64,000 nt of DNA from Granulicatella elegans ATCC 700633 (lineage in GTDB: Bacteria; Bacillota; Bacilli; Lactobacillales; Aerococcaceae): NCBI RefSeq assembly GCF_000162475.2, contig NZ_KI391971.1:870901-934900 (forward strand), read 5' to 3'. The position numbers were made by a program, and so were the translations under genes. This document shows, piece after piece, positions 27,796 through 36,698 of this stretch. Position 1 is the stretch's first letter. Each line of letters begins with the position of its first letter. Below the pieces are notes generated by a model. It saw only the letters and a program-made list of their open reading frames with translations, did not search any database and had not been told where the DNA came from.

Positions 27796-28605
27796 TCATT
27801 CTTTTAATTGATAATAGTGTTCCGCAAAATCTACACATTCTTTCATATCGAATAAATAAACATTACTGTCGTTAATTGAAATATGATTAACAGTATACTG
27901 TTCCATAAAATTCTTTTGAACTTCTAAATAGTCATCGTAAATATCTAATTCAATATTTTTAAGCGATATCCATTTTTCTCCATCTTTCGTTAAAATTTTA
28001 CTTTTTTCATGAATGACTTCTCTATTCAATCGATTTTCCGCTAAATGGAGTGAAGTATTCGTTTCAAAATCAGTGCCAATCATTAATACTTTAGCACTTA
28101 TTGAATACATTCTTCCTAATGGTGATTTGTCTCCAAATGGAAAATCCAAAGAATCCTGTCCAATAATTTCACTAGCCTTCTCTCCTATCGCCGTAAAAGA
28201 ATACATAGGATGATTACTTCGAATGGAATCAGGTAAAATTCCAATAAATTGACTAAAAGCTCCCATCGCTTTACTATACGATAACTCCTTTGAATATGCA
28301 GGCATAGCATCACGAATGACATCATGCCATTCATCTGGAACTGGAGGATACTGCCAACTAGCAGGATCTGATATTTCAACCGTTTGAGACGGAACTACAA
28401 TCGTTCCTTCAATACCTATTACTTCTCTTAACGCCAAATATAAAGCTTCAGCTCCACCAACCACATACCCTAATGAAGACAAAGAAGCATGAACTAATAA
28501 AGTATCTCCACGTTTAATTCCTAACTGGGAAAATTTATGAATCAAATCGTCCTTCGTAACTGGTTTAAAATTTTTATCAATACACTTTTGCATATAAGAA
28601 TACAA
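27796..28605 (-). CDS. Aminoglycoside 3-N-acetyltransferase family protein
   Basis: The protein belongs to the AAC(3)/YokD fold, which moves an acetyl group from acetyl-CoA to an amine. Family stretches are visible: GDTLLVHASLSSLGYVVGGAEAL, the GTIVVPSQT strand, the conserved SNHPMYSFTAIG (HP motif) and the late STSLHLAE-like NTSLHLAENR. The start is uncertain: TTG at 28605 lies eight bases after GGGGAG, a GTG at 28614 overlaps the SD, and an ATG at 28593 is too far. Members range from true resistance enzymes to housekeeping ones, so resistance should not be assumed. The gene is alone and bracketed by sibling copies of the intergenic repeat, which hints at acquisition as a unit. Confidence 0.82.
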   Translation of the reverse strand: MYSYMQKCIDKNFKPVTKDDLIHKFSQLGIKRGDTLLVHASLSSLGYVVGGAEALYLALREVIGIEGTIVVPSQTVEISDPASWQYPPVPDEWHDVIRDAMPAYSKELSYSKAMGAFSQFIGILPDSIRSNHPMYSFTAIGEKASEIIGQDSLDFPFGDKSPLGRMYSISAKVLMIGTDFETNTSLHLAENRLNREVIHEKSKILTKDGEKWISLKNIELDIYDDYLEVQKNFMEQYTVNHISINDSNVYLFDMKECVDFAEHYYQLKE

Positions 28606-28674
28606 AAAAATCACTCCCCTCTTTTTCGTATCATCATTAAATTAATTATAACTGTTAGAATAGAAAAAACAATA

Positions 28675-28828
28675 GGATTCAGTATACATAGAAAATACTG
28701 TTGATATATCAGCAAGGTTGCTGGCTAAACTTTGAGCCTAGGTATCAAAGTTTCCCTGTAATAAAAATAGCTAACGCTACTTATATTGCTTTTATTACTA
28801 TAGAGTATTTTCTATGTATTCTGAATCC
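28675..28828 (+). repeat. Structured intergenic element, copy D (hairpin 1 deleted)
   Basis: The outer arms GGATTCAGTATACATAGAAA and TTTCTATGTATTCTGAATCC pair over more than 30 bp. Hairpin 1 has collapsed to AGGTTGCTGGCTAAA, losing the GCAGCC/TCTCAT part. Hairpin 2 is CTTTGAG-CCTAGGT-aTCAAAG, with one broken pair. Hairpin 3 is long and imperfect. Arms and 3' flank (CTGAATCCGTACGT) are near-identical to copy C. Confidence 0.85.
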
Positions 28829-28874
28829 GTACGTAAAATATGTATTCTAATACAATAAATGACATAAATATTTA

Positions 28875-29041
28875 AAGTGAATGACTAGATTATACCTTCC
28901 TCAGTTGCAAAAAGAATATATATAAATATATATTCCCGCAAAATTCGAGACTACAGGCTCGAATTTTAGCCATGAGACTCGCAAGCGAGGCTGCTGGCGG
29001 CGCTGCAACAACCCAGGGAGGTATAATCTATTCATTCACTT
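28875..29041 (-). repeat. Structured intergenic element, copy E
   Basis: The outer arms match at 20 of 21 positions (AAGTGAATGACTAGATTATA against its complement). On the minus strand, hairpin 1 is GCCA-GCAGC-CTCGC-tt-GCGAG-TCTCA-TGGC. Hairpin 2 is AATTCGAG/CTCGAATT, a compensated change from TTTGAG/CTCAAA. Hairpin 3 is GAATATATAT-tt-ATATATATTC. It is in sense to the ula operon and 57 bases past its last stop, just beyond a normal terminator. The gap 28606-29097 contains copies D and E, that terminator and the start region of the acetyltransferase gene. Confidence 0.9.
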
Positions 29042-29050
29042 ATACGTACT

Positions 29051-29081
29051 AAAAAACATCCCTAGACACTCTAAGGATGTT
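29051..29081 (-). terminator. Terminator of the ula operon
   Basis: On the minus strand AACATCC pairs with GGATGTT and is followed by six T. Confidence 0.75.
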
Positions 29082-29097
29082 ACATAAAATTCTTCAA

Positions 29098-29934
29098 TTA
29101 TTTTTCTGGGAAATATGAACGTAAGAATTTGTTAGCGAAATGAATATCCTCTAACCAGTTTTCTTGTCCAACATACCAGAATTCGCCAGTGAAACGACGA
29201 ACACCAATTGATAAGAAAGTATCCACCATTTTCTTGAAATCAATTTGTCCAGTTCCAAAAGGAATTTCACGATAATGTCCAGGAATTGTTTCTTTTAAGT
29301 GAGCAGCCACAATATGACCTTTCCCTAATTCAATATCTTCATAAACATTTTTCGCGCCAGGTTCTAAAGAAGCATTTTTTAAGTTTCCTGAATCTGGATA
29401 AACTTGTAAATAAGGTGAATCTACTAAGTTTACAAAACGCATTGATTTTTCCACTGTATTCATAAATGGAGTTTCCATTGTTTCGAATCCTAAAATGATT
29501 CCTTTTTGAGCTGCTAATAAAGTAGCTTTTTTCAAGTTATCAATAAAGAATTCTAATGTATCTGCATCCCCTTCTTCATAGTATACATCATAACCAGCTA
29601 ATTGAATGACACGAATTCCTAAATCGTCCGATAATTCAATGGCTTTTTCCATGATTTCCATACTACGTTCACGTACAGATGCGTCATGTGATCCAAATGG
29701 ATATTTACGGTGTCCACTTAAACACATTGAACGAATTGAAACGCCAGTTTCGTACATTGTTTTAACAAGTTCAAGACGTTCTTCTTTCGTCCACTCTAAA
29801 CGAGCTAATTTTTCATCAGTTTCATCCACACTCATTTCTAAAAAGTCGAATCCAGTTGCTTTAACCGTTTCTAACTTTTCTTTGAATGATAATGTGTTTG
29901 GCATTGATTTTTCATATAATCCTAATTCGTACAT
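29098..29934 (-). CDS. ulaE: L-ribulose/L-xylulose-5-phosphate 3-epimerase UlaE
   Basis: UlaE converts L-xylulose 5-phosphate to L-ribulose 5-phosphate in anaerobic L-ascorbate use. The 278-residue TIM-barrel protein shows FDFLEMSVDE, SIRSMCLSGHRKYPFGS (typical of the UlaE/SgaU family), GFETME and YPDSGNL, with metal-binding Glu and His residues such as VAAHLKE and TGEFW. It is the last gene of the operon and lies nine bases after the 4-epimerase gene. Confidence 0.93.
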   Translation of the reverse strand: MYELGLYEKSMPNTLSFKEKLETVKATGFDFLEMSVDETDEKLARLEWTKEERLELVKTMYETGVSIRSMCLSGHRKYPFGSHDASVRERSMEIMEKAIELSDDLGIRVIQLAGYDVYYEEGDADTLEFFIDNLKKATLLAAQKGIILGFETMETPFMNTVEKSMRFVNLVDSPYLQVYPDSGNLKNASLEPGAKNVYEDIELGKGHIVAAHLKETIPGHYREIPFGTGQIDFKKMVDTFLSIGVRRFTGEFWYVGQENWLEDIHFANKFLRSYFPEK

Positions 29935-29943
29935 GCTTAACTC

Positions 29944-30636
29944 CTACCCTTGTCCATAGTATGCATTCGCACCATGTTTACGTAAATAGTGCTTGTCTAA
30001 AATTGTTTGAGACATTGGTTGTAAGTTTGGATTTAATACTAAGTTATGCCAAGCCATATTTGCGACTTGTTCTAAAACAGTAATGTTGTGAACAGCATCA
30101 AAAGCATCTTTACCCCATGCAAATGGTCCGTGGTTAAATACTAATACACCAGGAATTGCATTAGGATCTTTATCTTTAAATGTTTCAACGATCACTTTAC
30201 CTGTTTCTAACTCATAAGCACCTTTAATTTCTGCATCAGTCATCGCACGAGTACATGGGATTGTTCCGTAGAAGTAATCCCCTTGTGTTGTACCGAATGC
30301 AGGAATTTCTTGGCCGTTTTGAGCCATTGTAGTTGCCCAAGTTGAGTGAGTATGAACTACCCCTTTAACATCTGGGAAATTACGGTAAATTTCTAAGTGA
30401 GTATCTAAGTCAGAAGAAGGTTTTAATGCTCCTTCAACTTTATTTCCATTGATATCTACAATAACGATATCTTCTGCTTTCATTACATCATAATCTACCC
30501 CTGAAGGTTTAATAGCGATAACGCCAGCTTCACGGTCGTATTCTGAAACATTACCCCAAGTGAATAATACTAAATTATGTTTTGGTAATAATAAGTTTGC
30601 TTCAAGAACACGTTGTTTTAACGCTTCATATGCCAT
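29944..30636 (-). CDS. ulaF: L-ribulose-5-phosphate 4-epimerase UlaF
   Basis: This enzyme makes D-xylulose 5-phosphate, linking ascorbate breakdown to the pentose phosphate pathway. The 230-residue class II aldolase-fold protein shows [27 protein letters not shown], the zinc-binding [10 protein letters not shown] and [17 protein letters not shown]. Its position between the PTS genes and ulaE in the operon supports UlaF rather than AraD, although the two are hard to separate by sequence alone. Confidence 0.92.
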   Translation of the reverse strand: MAYEALKQRVLEANLLLPKHNLVLFTWGNVSEYDREAGVIAIKPSGVDYDVMKAEDIVIVDINGNKVEGALKPSSDLDTHLEIYRNFPDVKGVVHTHSTWATTMAQNGQEIPAFGTTQGDYFYGTIPCTRAMTDAEIKGAYELETGKVIVETFKDKDPNAIPGVLVFNHGPFAWGKDAFDAVHNITVLEQVANMAWHNLVLNPNLQPMSQTILDKHYLRKHGANAYYGQG

Positions 30637-30657
30637 GATAAAAAGACTCCTTTTTAA

Positions 30658-30942
30658 TTAAAGCTCTAAAGCTGCTGAAATTTTTTCAGTCATTTCTTTT
30701 TCTGATAATAAGTTTTGTAAACCAACGATTTTAGTGTTTGGTAAGTCTAATCCATCAAAAATTTCTAATAATGCTGAAGAAACAACTACCATGTCATAGC
30801 TTTTAGCTGATGATTTTGCTTCTGATACTGCACAGTGATGAACTTCCAACGGAATATTTAATTTACGGAATACGTTTGTTAATTTCATTTTAATAATTTG
30901 GCTTGATCCCATTCCACTTCCACATGCTGCTAATACTTTCAT
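30658..30942 (-). CDS. ulaB: PTS ascorbate-specific IIB component
   Basis: UlaB passes phosphate from UlaC to the substrate in UlaA. The 94-residue protein starts MKVLAACGSGMGSSQIIKMKL, with the phosphorylated cysteine C7 in the P-loop. The start at 30942 is set by AAGGAGAG seven bases upstream; the frame continues 13 codons further but into a hairpin. The stem-loop between ulaA and ulaB may regulate its level. Confidence 0.93.
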   Translation of the reverse strand: MKVLAACGSGMGSSQIIKMKLTNVFRKLNIPLEVHHCAVSEAKSSAKSYDMVVVSSALLEIFDGLDLPNTKIVGLQNLLSEKEMTEKISAALEL

Positions 30943-30968
30943 TGATATCTCTCCTTTAGAATTTGATA

Positions 30969-30991
30969 ACGGGTAAGTCAATCTTACCCGT
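30969..30991 (-). promoter_or_regulatory. Intercistronic hairpin between ulaA and ulaB
   Basis: ACGGGTAAG pairs with CTTACCCGT across a five-base loop. No T-run follows on the minus strand, so an mRNA processing or stability role is more likely than termination. Confidence 0.6.
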
Positions 30992-31029
30992 CATCTATTT
31001 TACTATAAAATATAATCACTTAAAATAGA

Positions 31030-32535
31030 TTAAGCTTGTTTGTTTTCTAAATATGTTTCGTAATCTTCAGCGATTAAGAAATAATGTTCTTTGTTACGGC
31101 TGTATTGTAATTGAGGGATTGCTAAAAGAATAACTAATACAATACCTAAACCAATGTATTGGAAGTGTTGCATTAAGAATCCAAATCCAACCCAAACTGT
31201 ATCCCAGTCGAAGTTACCATGCCATCCACCGAATGCTGCTAATCCGAATGCTCCAGCTGCGATTGCTCCACCTAAAACTTGGATAACACCTGATAAGAAT
31301 GACATAATTGAAGCAGCACGTAAACCACCTTTGTGGTTAGCATATACTGCAAATGTTGCGTTGTCGAAGAATACAGGAACGAAACCTGTGATAATTAATA
31401 CTGGAGATTTGAACACGATTAATCCTAAGATTGCGATTACTTGTCCTAAAACCCCGAATAAGAAACCGATTGTTACTGCGTTTGGAGAACCAAATCCGTA
31501 TACAGCAGCACAGTCAACGGCTGGCATAGAACCTGGTAATAATTTGTTAGAGATACCTTGGAACGCTTCTGATAACTCAGCAACGAATAAACGAACCCCT
31601 AATTGTAAAATTTGTACATACACTGTAAATGTTAAAGCAATTTGTAAAATATAGAAGAAGAAGTTGTCGCCTTCTTTTAATGTAGCCATTTTGAATTTAG
31701 AAGCCATCACTACGATTTCTTGACCGTTTACGCTTACTAAGTAATCTTTACCTAATACTAATAAGATAGCTCCGAAGAATACTACCATTAAGATAGAAGT
31801 TGCTACGATTGATTCTTTAAAGATTGATAAAAATCCTGGTAATTCTAAATCTTCAATTTTCTTGTCGTTTTTACCTGAGAATTTGTGTGCGAATTTATCT
31901 ACTAACCAAACCCCGAACATTTGTTGGTGACCAATTGCAAATCCGCCACCTTCAGTTAATTCTTGAGTTGCTTCTACAGTTAAGTTAGCTGCTACTGCCC
32001 AATAAACCCCTAAAACGATACCCAATAAAACAACAAATTGTAATTGTTGTACATTGTCACCTAAAGCTAATGCCATTAACCAAGTAGCTGTAGCTGATTG
32101 TTGTACCATGATGTGACCAGTGATGAAAACAGTACGTACTTTAGTTAATTTACGGAAAATTACAAGTGCTAAGTTAGTTAAGAATGCTACTAAAAGTACT
32201 TGTACTGTTAAACCAGTTGCATGACCAGCTTGTTTTAAAGCTGCTTCTGCTGCTGCTTGACCAAAATATGGGTCGATAACTGCTGCTTGTAAACCGAAAC
32301 GGTCACCTAAAGCTGCTAATACTGGACGGAAGTTTGAAACTAATCCACCAGCTGCTACGTTTAAAATCATATAACCAACAACTGCTTTAATAAAACCAGC
32401 TAATGCGTCATACCATTTACGGCCTAATAATAAGTAACCTACTAAAACGATTAAACCTACAAAGTATTGTGGTTTAGTAAAAATGTTTGAATAGAAAAAT
32501 TGCCAAAAGCCAAATAAGAATTCCATATTATTCAC
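31030..32535 (-). CDS. ulaA: PTS ascorbate-specific IIC transporter
   Basis: UlaA is the membrane channel that takes up L-ascorbate with phosphorylation to L-ascorbate 6-phosphate. The 501-residue protein has about ten to eleven membrane segments. Family stretches include the N-terminal FKxxVGxMILNVAAGGL-like region, the SATATWLMALALGDNVQQLQ stretch and the central GSMPAVDCAAVYGFGSPNAVTIGF motif. It is followed by a charged tail. Its start overlaps the end of ulaC by eight bases. Confidence 0.95.
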   Translation of the reverse strand: MNNMEFLFGFWQFFYSNIFTKPQYFVGLIVLVGYLLLGRKWYDALAGFIKAVVGYMILNVAAGGLVSNFRPVLAALGDRFGLQAAVIDPYFGQAAAEAALKQAGHATGLTVQVLLVAFLTNLALVIFRKLTKVRTVFITGHIMVQQSATATWLMALALGDNVQQLQFVVLLGIVLGVYWAVAANLTVEATQELTEGGGFAIGHQQMFGVWLVDKFAHKFSGKNDKKIEDLELPGFLSIFKESIVATSILMVVFFGAILLVLGKDYLVSVNGQEIVVMASKFKMATLKEGDNFFFYILQIALTFTVYVQILQLGVRLFVAELSEAFQGISNKLLPGSMPAVDCAAVYGFGSPNAVTIGFLFGVLGQVIAILGLIVFKSPVLIITGFVPVFFDNATFAVYANHKGGLRAASIMSFLSGVIQVLGGAIAAGAFGLAAFGGWHGNFDWDTVWVGFGFLMQHFQYIGLGIVLVILLAIPQLQYSRNKEHYFLIAEDYETYLENKQA

Positions 32536-32977
32536 CTAATCCTTGTAAAATATTTTCTAAATCTTCTTTTGAACGAGCATTAACAAAAGCATTGATAATG
32601 TTTTCATCTTCTACTAATGTTACAAGTTCTGATAAATTCTCTAAATGTTTTTCATTATCTGTTGATGCTAATACAAAGAATAAATGTGGTTTGTATTCAG
32701 CAGCTGGACCGAAGTCAACAGCTTCTTCAACATTCATGAAGGCAACCGCTGTTTCGTTAACACCTTTTCCTTCTTGTGCATGTGGAATGCAAATTTCTGG
32801 TGCGATTACAATGTATGGACCAAATTCGTGAACATTATTAATAATGTAACCTGGATAGTCAGCTGTAATAATGTTTTGGTCTAACAATGGTTGACACGCT
32901 GTGCGAATCGCATCTTCCCAAGAAGAAAAACCTTTTTGGAAACTAAAACGATTGTTTTGAATAATTTCTTTTAACAC
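32528..32977 (-). CDS. ulaC: PTS ascorbate-specific IIA component
   Basis: UlaC accepts phosphate from HPr. The 149-residue protein belongs to the mannitol/fructose-type IIA fold; the phosphorylated histidine is in EICIPHAQEG, and FGPAAEYKPHLFFVLAS is the second conserved stretch. It is followed directly, with overlap, by ulaA. The gene lies about 100 bases after ulaG, with a strong hairpin in the gap. Confidence 0.92.
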   Translation of the reverse strand: MLKEIIQNNRFSFQKGFSSWEDAIRTACQPLLDQNIITADYPGYIINNVHEFGPYIVIAPEICIPHAQEGKGVNETAVAFMNVEEAVDFGPAAEYKPHLFFVLASTDNEKHLENLSELVTLVEDENIINAFVNARSKEDLENILQGLGE

Positions 32978-33036
32978 TGATAAAACTCCTTTTTGACGAT
33001 TTAGTTAAGAAATCGTATACATCCATTTTTTAAGAT

Positions 33037-33062
33037 TTGACCGTTACCGTAGTAACGGTCAA
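33037..33062 (-). promoter_or_regulatory. Intercistronic hairpin between ulaG and ulaC
   Basis: TTGACCGTTAC pairs perfectly with GTAACGGTCAA around a four-base loop (CGTA). On the minus strand only a loose A/T-rich tract follows. It may split the operon into enzyme and transport parts by processing or partial termination. Confidence 0.65.
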
Positions 33063-33075
33063 TCAGATGTTTATA

Positions 33076-34137
33076 TTATAAGAATGATGGGAATGGTACG
33101 TCGTTTTCTACTGAGAATACGTCGTCAAATCCACGGTAGAAGTTAAATTCTAATTTATCTTTATCTGTTGGGTAAGTGTATTTACCACCTACTTGCCAAA
33201 TGAATGGTTTGAATTTATATTCTAAGCGATCTTTTTTGAATTTCCAGATTTCTGTAATTTCTTTAGGATCTGCTTGGAAGTTAGCCCAGATATCATAGTG
33301 AACTGGAATAACAACTTTAGCGTTTAATGATTCAGCCATACGTAACATATCAACTGAAGTTACTTTATCTGTGATACCACGAGGGTTTTCACCGTATGCT
33401 CCTAAGCACACATCGATTTCATGTTCGTTACCATGTTTAGCAAACATGTTTGAGTAGTGAGAGTCACCAGCATGGTATAAGTTACCACCACTTGTTTTGA
33501 ATAAGTAGTTAACTGCGATTTCGTCCATATCTTGAGGCATTTTACCTTTTAATACTTCGCCATCTTTAGCAGTTACTAAAGCTGTACGGTCAAATGCTTC
33601 TAAAGCAACGATTTCAATGTCTTTAATTTTCACTGAGTCTCCTGGATGTACAACGATTGTACGTTCAGCTGGAACTCCCCAACCTAACCAAGTGTTTACT
33701 ACTTCTTGTGGTCCAACGAATTTAGCTTCTGGACAGTTGTTAGCAACTGCTGCAGCTGTATTGATATCTAAGTGGTCTGAGTGAATGTGAGTTACTACTA
33801 AAGCATCTACATTTTTCACTTCAAATGGATCGATAACAAATGGTTGTGTACGTAAGTTTGGTTGTAAGTTTTGGCAACCGCTCATACGTTGCATTTGGTG
33901 TCCAGTTTTCATTTTTCCGTTTCCGTGGCTACGTTTACCAGTTCCACACCATAAGTCACATAGGATATTAGTATTTTTTTCTGATTTTAACCAGATACCT
34001 GTACATCCTAACCACCACATAGCGAATGTTCCTGGTTTAACTTCCTCACGTTCGATTTCTTCGTTTAACCATGTACCCCATTCTGGGAATGTTGATAGAA
34101 TCCATGATTCTTTTGTTACATCTTTAATGTTTGCCAT
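33076..34137 (-). CDS. ulaG: L-ascorbate-6-phosphate lactonase
   Basis: UlaG opens the lactone ring of L-ascorbate 6-phosphate, giving 3-keto-L-gulonate 6-phosphate. The 353-residue metallo-beta-lactamase-fold enzyme has THIHSDHLD (about residue 117-125), the later [10 protein letters not shown] (about 216) and PVHYDIW (about 275) metal-binding motifs. The N-terminal [13 protein letters not shown] and LCDLWCGTG stretches are specific for the UlaG family. It is second in the operon, after ulaD. Confidence 0.95.
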   Translation of the reverse strand: MANIKDVTKESWILSTFPEWGTWLNEEIEREEVKPGTFAMWWLGCTGIWLKSEKNTNILCDLWCGTGKRSHGNGKMKTGHQMQRMSGCQNLQPNLRTQPFVIDPFEVKNVDALVVTHIHSDHLDINTAAAVANNCPEAKFVGPQEVVNTWLGWGVPAERTIVVHPGDSVKIKDIEIVALEAFDRTALVTAKDGEVLKGKMPQDMDEIAVNYLFKTSGGNLYHAGDSHYSNMFAKHGNEHEIDVCLGAYGENPRGITDKVTSVDMLRMAESLNAKVVIPVHYDIWANFQADPKEITEIWKFKKDRLEYKFKPFIWQVGGKYTYPTDKDKLEFNFYRGFDDVFSVENDVPFPSFL

Positions 34138-34161
34138 TATTCTTTCTTTCCTTCCTTGAGA

Positions 34162-34800
34162 TTAGCCCCAAATTCTTCTAATTTCTTCTTTAAATTCACG
34201 AGCTGATTGTGCAGGATTTTCTGTAGCGTAAATTCCACGTCCAGCAATGAATGTATAAATATCGATACCTTCGAATACTTTCAATGTATCTTTTGTTAAT
34301 CCTCCAGTTGCAGAAACTTTGAATCCCATCTCAATTAAACGTTTGATTTTGTTCAAATCACTTTCTGTCCAAGTTGCTCCAGCGAATAGAGCGTCACGAC
34401 TTTGGTGATAGATTACTTGGTCGATACCAGCTTCACGCCATTGCTCTGCTTGTTCAAATGTCCAGTCACCATATAATTCTACTTGTAAAGTGCCAATTTC
34501 TTTTTGAGCAGCTTTCATAGTAGGAATGGTAGCACAGCAAATGACAGTCATCCAGTCGGCACCAGCATCTTTACAGTTTTTAGCAACTGTTGATCCAGCA
34601 TCGGCACATTTTGTATCTGCAATGACAACTTTATCAGGGAATACATTACGTAAGCATTTAATTGCTTTGTCCCCTTCATTCAAGATTAAAATTGTACCAG
34701 CTTCGATAATGTCTACTTCACTACCAACAGCAAGTGCATCTTTTAACGCATCTTCGATACGTAAATGGTCTAATGCAACTTGTAAATTTGGAATTGCCAT
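34162..34800 (-). CDS. ulaD: 3-keto-L-gulonate-6-phosphate decarboxylase
   Basis: UlaD decarboxylates 3-keto-L-gulonate 6-phosphate to L-xylulose 5-phosphate. The 212-residue protein of the orotidine-phosphate-decarboxylase superfamily shows LQVALDHL at the start, DIIEAGT, the VIADTKCADAG motif (Asp/Lys pair, about residue 64) and SATGGLT near the phosphate site. ATG at 34800 follows AAAAGGAG at a good distance; the frame extends 14 codons upstream without need. It is the first gene of the operon. Confidence 0.95.
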   Translation of the reverse strand: MAIPNLQVALDHLRIEDALKDALAVGSEVDIIEAGTILILNEGDKAIKCLRNVFPDKVVIADTKCADAGSTVAKNCKDAGADWMTVICCATIPTMKAAQKEIGTLQVELYGDWTFEQAEQWREAGIDQVIYHQSRDALFAGATWTESDLNKIKRLIEMGFKVSATGGLTKDTLKVFEGIDIYTFIAGRGIYATENPAQSAREFKEEIRRIWG

Positions 34801-34922
34801 TTTGTCATTCTCCTTTTCTCTCTCAGGGCTTTTGCCACACAAAAATTTGAAATAATCATAACCGTTAAGACGTCTCTTAATTCATGATCATTTCATAACT
34901 ACTAGTAATTATTCATGTAAAC

Positions 34923-34951
34923 ATTATATAATAAACCGTTTTCTATCACAA
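34923..34951 (-). promoter_or_regulatory. ula promoter with cre-like site in its spacer
   Basis: On the minus strand TTGTGA and TATAAT are 17 bases apart. The spacer (34931-34945) reads TAGAAAACGGTTTAT, which fits the CcpA box WTGNAANCGNWNNCW with two mismatches. Catabolite repression of ascorbate use is therefore likely. No dedicated regulator gene is present in the operon. Confidence 0.55.
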
Positions 34952-35135
34952 CGCTTCTTGTGTAATCAATCTTTAATCGAGTTTTATGAACGTTTTCATT
35001 TTTATGATTTTTTTGTCAAAGTTCTTTATTTATAAGATTTCTTTAAGATTTTTTGTAAAATATTTATCGAAAATCTTGCAAAATATCCCTTTCTACTTCA
35101 TACTGTTTGAGTAATCAACTTTTAAGGAGTTTCAT

Positions 35136-35765
35136 ATGATTTATAAAATTACTATATTTATTGTTCGTTTATTGATTATTCTTTTAAATGGATTTACGAA
35201 AGTGACGGGATTGGAGAATCTACCAAAGGATTCTGGGTATGTAATTGTTGCTCCACATCGTTCATGGTTAGATCCGGTACTAATTGCGATTGCGGTTTAT
35301 CCTAAGTCTTTAGTGTTGATGGCGAAGCAAGAATTGTTTAAGCCGAAACCTTTTGCATGGTTCATCCGTCAGTTAGGTGCCTTTCCGGTGAATCGTGAGA
35401 AACCTGGTCCGAGTGCAATTAAGCATCCGGTGACTCAGATTAAGGAACATCAGAAAGCTTTAGTGATTTTTCCAACGGGTACTCGTTACTCTAATGAAAT
35501 GAAAGGTGGGGCTGTAACAATTGCTCGTATGGCAAAAGTTCCGATTGTACCGATTGTTTATCAGGGACCTTTTACTTTTATGAACATTTTGAAACGTCAA
35601 AAGATGTTTGTAAAAATTGGGGAACCAATCCATTTACCAGAGGGACGTTTATCTAAGGAAGAATTAGCGCAATATGATGAATTATTAATTCAAAAATTCG
35701 ATGAATTGGATAAAGAAATCAATCCTAACTTTGTGTACGTGATTCCTGAGAAGAAACGTAAATAG
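35136..35765 (+). CDS. plsC: 1-acyl-sn-glycerol-3-phosphate acyltransferase
   Basis: PlsC adds the second acyl chain to lysophosphatidic acid, making phosphatidic acid. The 209-residue protein has an N-terminal membrane segment, the HX4D motif HRSWLDP (about residue 43-49), PVNRE near 88, and FPTGTRYSNEMKGG near residue 112 where most relatives have FPEGTRS; the Thr for Glu change is uncommon but the glycine and arginine are kept. It is monocistronic, with a repeat element starting 22 bases after the stop. Confidence 0.9.
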   Translation: MIYKITIFIVRLLIILLNGFTKVTGLENLPKDSGYVIVAPHRSWLDPVLIAIAVYPKSLVLMAKQELFKPKPFAWFIRQLGAFPVNREKPGPSAIKHPVTQIKEHQKALVIFPTGTRYSNEMKGGAVTIARMAKVPIVPIVYQGPFTFMNILKRQKMFVKIGEPIHLPEGRLSKEELAQYDELLIQKFDELDKEINPNFVYVIPEKKRK

Positions 35766-35786
35766 GAATTGACTTCTAATGAATTA

Positions 35787-35931
35787 AAAGCAAGAATCTC
35801 CACTCTTACAGTGAGGACGGCAGCAGCCCCTTCGGGTCTCATGCCTAAAATTTGAGCCTTGGTCTCAAATTTTCCTTTGTAATAATCATGTCTGATTATT
35901 ACTGCCACTGTAGAGTGGAGTTCTTGCTTTT
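35787..35931 (+). repeat. Structured intergenic element, copy F
   Basis: The outer arms AAAAGCAAGAATCTCCACTC and GAGTGGAGTTCTTGCTTTT enclose a second pair CAGTG/CACTG. Hairpin 1 is GGCA-GCAGC-CCC-ttc-GGG-TCTCA-TGCC, hairpin 2 is AATTTGAG-CCTTGGT-CTCAAATT, and hairpin 3 is TAATAATCA-tgtc-TGATTATTA. It is in sense to plsC and ends in a T-run. Arms resemble copy G, its inverted sibling across the toxin-antitoxin pair. Confidence 0.92.
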
Positions 35932-36024
35932 TATAGGGCGTATATTGCGTTTCTTGATGGTTATTCGTAAATTTAATACTTAATACTATTTCATCTAATT
36001 AGGTTCTAGAATAACTCAAATAAG

Positions 36025-36053
36025 TTTACAATGTATACCATTTGTAATATAAT
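36025..36053 (+). promoter_or_regulatory. Promoter and operator of the dinJ-yafQ pair
   Basis: TTTACA and TATAAT are 17 bases apart. The imperfect palindrome TTACAA-n10-TTGTAA (36026-36047) fills the spacer, exactly where a DinJ-type antitoxin would bind to shut off its own promoter. Confidence 0.65.
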
Positions 36054-36078
36054 AAAAGAAAATTAGGAGGTAATCAAT

Positions 36079-36354
36079 ATGGCAACAAGTCCAACTCAAA
36101 TTAGAATTGATACTACAATTAAAGAAGATGCAAATGCTCTATTCTCTAGACTCGGTCTAGATATGTCTAGTGCAGTAAATATTTTTTTACGTCAATGTTT
36201 ATTAAGAGGTGGCTTACCTTTTTCAGTTGAAGTTCCAAAATATAATGAAGAAACTTTGGGAGCAATGGAAGAAGCTAAAAGAATCTCCAGAGATCCAAAT
36301 GTTCAAGGTTACTCAAGCATAAATGAACTTTTTAAAGCATTGGAAGAAGAATAA
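36079..36354 (+). CDS. dinJ: DinJ/RelB-family antitoxin
   Basis: The 91-residue protein begins with a ribbon-helix-helix DNA-binding domain (TQIRIDTTIKEDANALFSRLGLDMSSAVNIFLRQ), which both dimerises and binds the operator. The C-terminal part, EETLGAMEEAKRISRDP, is the toxin-wrapping tail typical of DinJ. It is followed two bases later by the toxin gene. The pair stands alone between two inverted copies of the intergenic repeat. Confidence 0.9.
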   Translation: MATSPTQIRIDTTIKEDANALFSRLGLDMSSAVNIFLRQCLLRGGLPFSVEVPKYNEETLGAMEEAKRISRDPNVQGYSSINELFKALEEE

Positions 36355-36356
36355 TC

Positions 36357-36629
36357 ATGTATAAATTAAAATTTACAAATAAGTTTAAAAAAAGTTATAA
36401 GTTGATGAAGAAACGTGGTTATGATATTTCATTACTAGAAGAAGTTATCTATCAACTAAGTCAAGGGATTCCACTTGAACCGAAATATCGTAATCATATG
36501 TTAATAGGCGATTATACTGGTTATTATGAATGTCATATTAAACCGGATTGGCTACTTATTTATCTTATAGAAAATGATATTTTAACTTTAACTTTAATCG
36601 ATACTGGTTCACATTCCGATTTATTTTAG
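36357..36629 (+). CDS. yafQ: YafQ-family mRNA interferase toxin
   Basis: YafQ-type toxins cut mRNA on the ribosome. The 90-residue RelE-fold protein keeps the likely catalytic set: H47 (RNHML), H60 (ECHIKPDW), D64 and H86 (GSHSDLF), matching the histidine/aspartate pattern known for E. coli YafQ. With an intact antitoxin in front, a promoter with operator and a terminator behind, the module looks functional. Confidence 0.9.
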   Translation: MYKLKFTNKFKKSYKLMKKRGYDISLLEEVIYQLSQGIPLEPKYRNHMLIGDYTGYYECHIKPDWLLIYLIENDILTLTLIDTGSHSDLF

Positions 36630-36631
36630 AC

Positions 36632-36656
36632 ACCACTCACTGTTGAGTGGTTTTTC
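36632..36656 (+). terminator. Terminator of dinJ-yafQ
   Basis: ACCACTCA pairs with TGAGTGGT and is followed by five T. Confidence 0.75.
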
Positions 36657-36698
36657 TTTATCCTACTATTTCATAAGTTAGAACAAAATCCCATTTAT

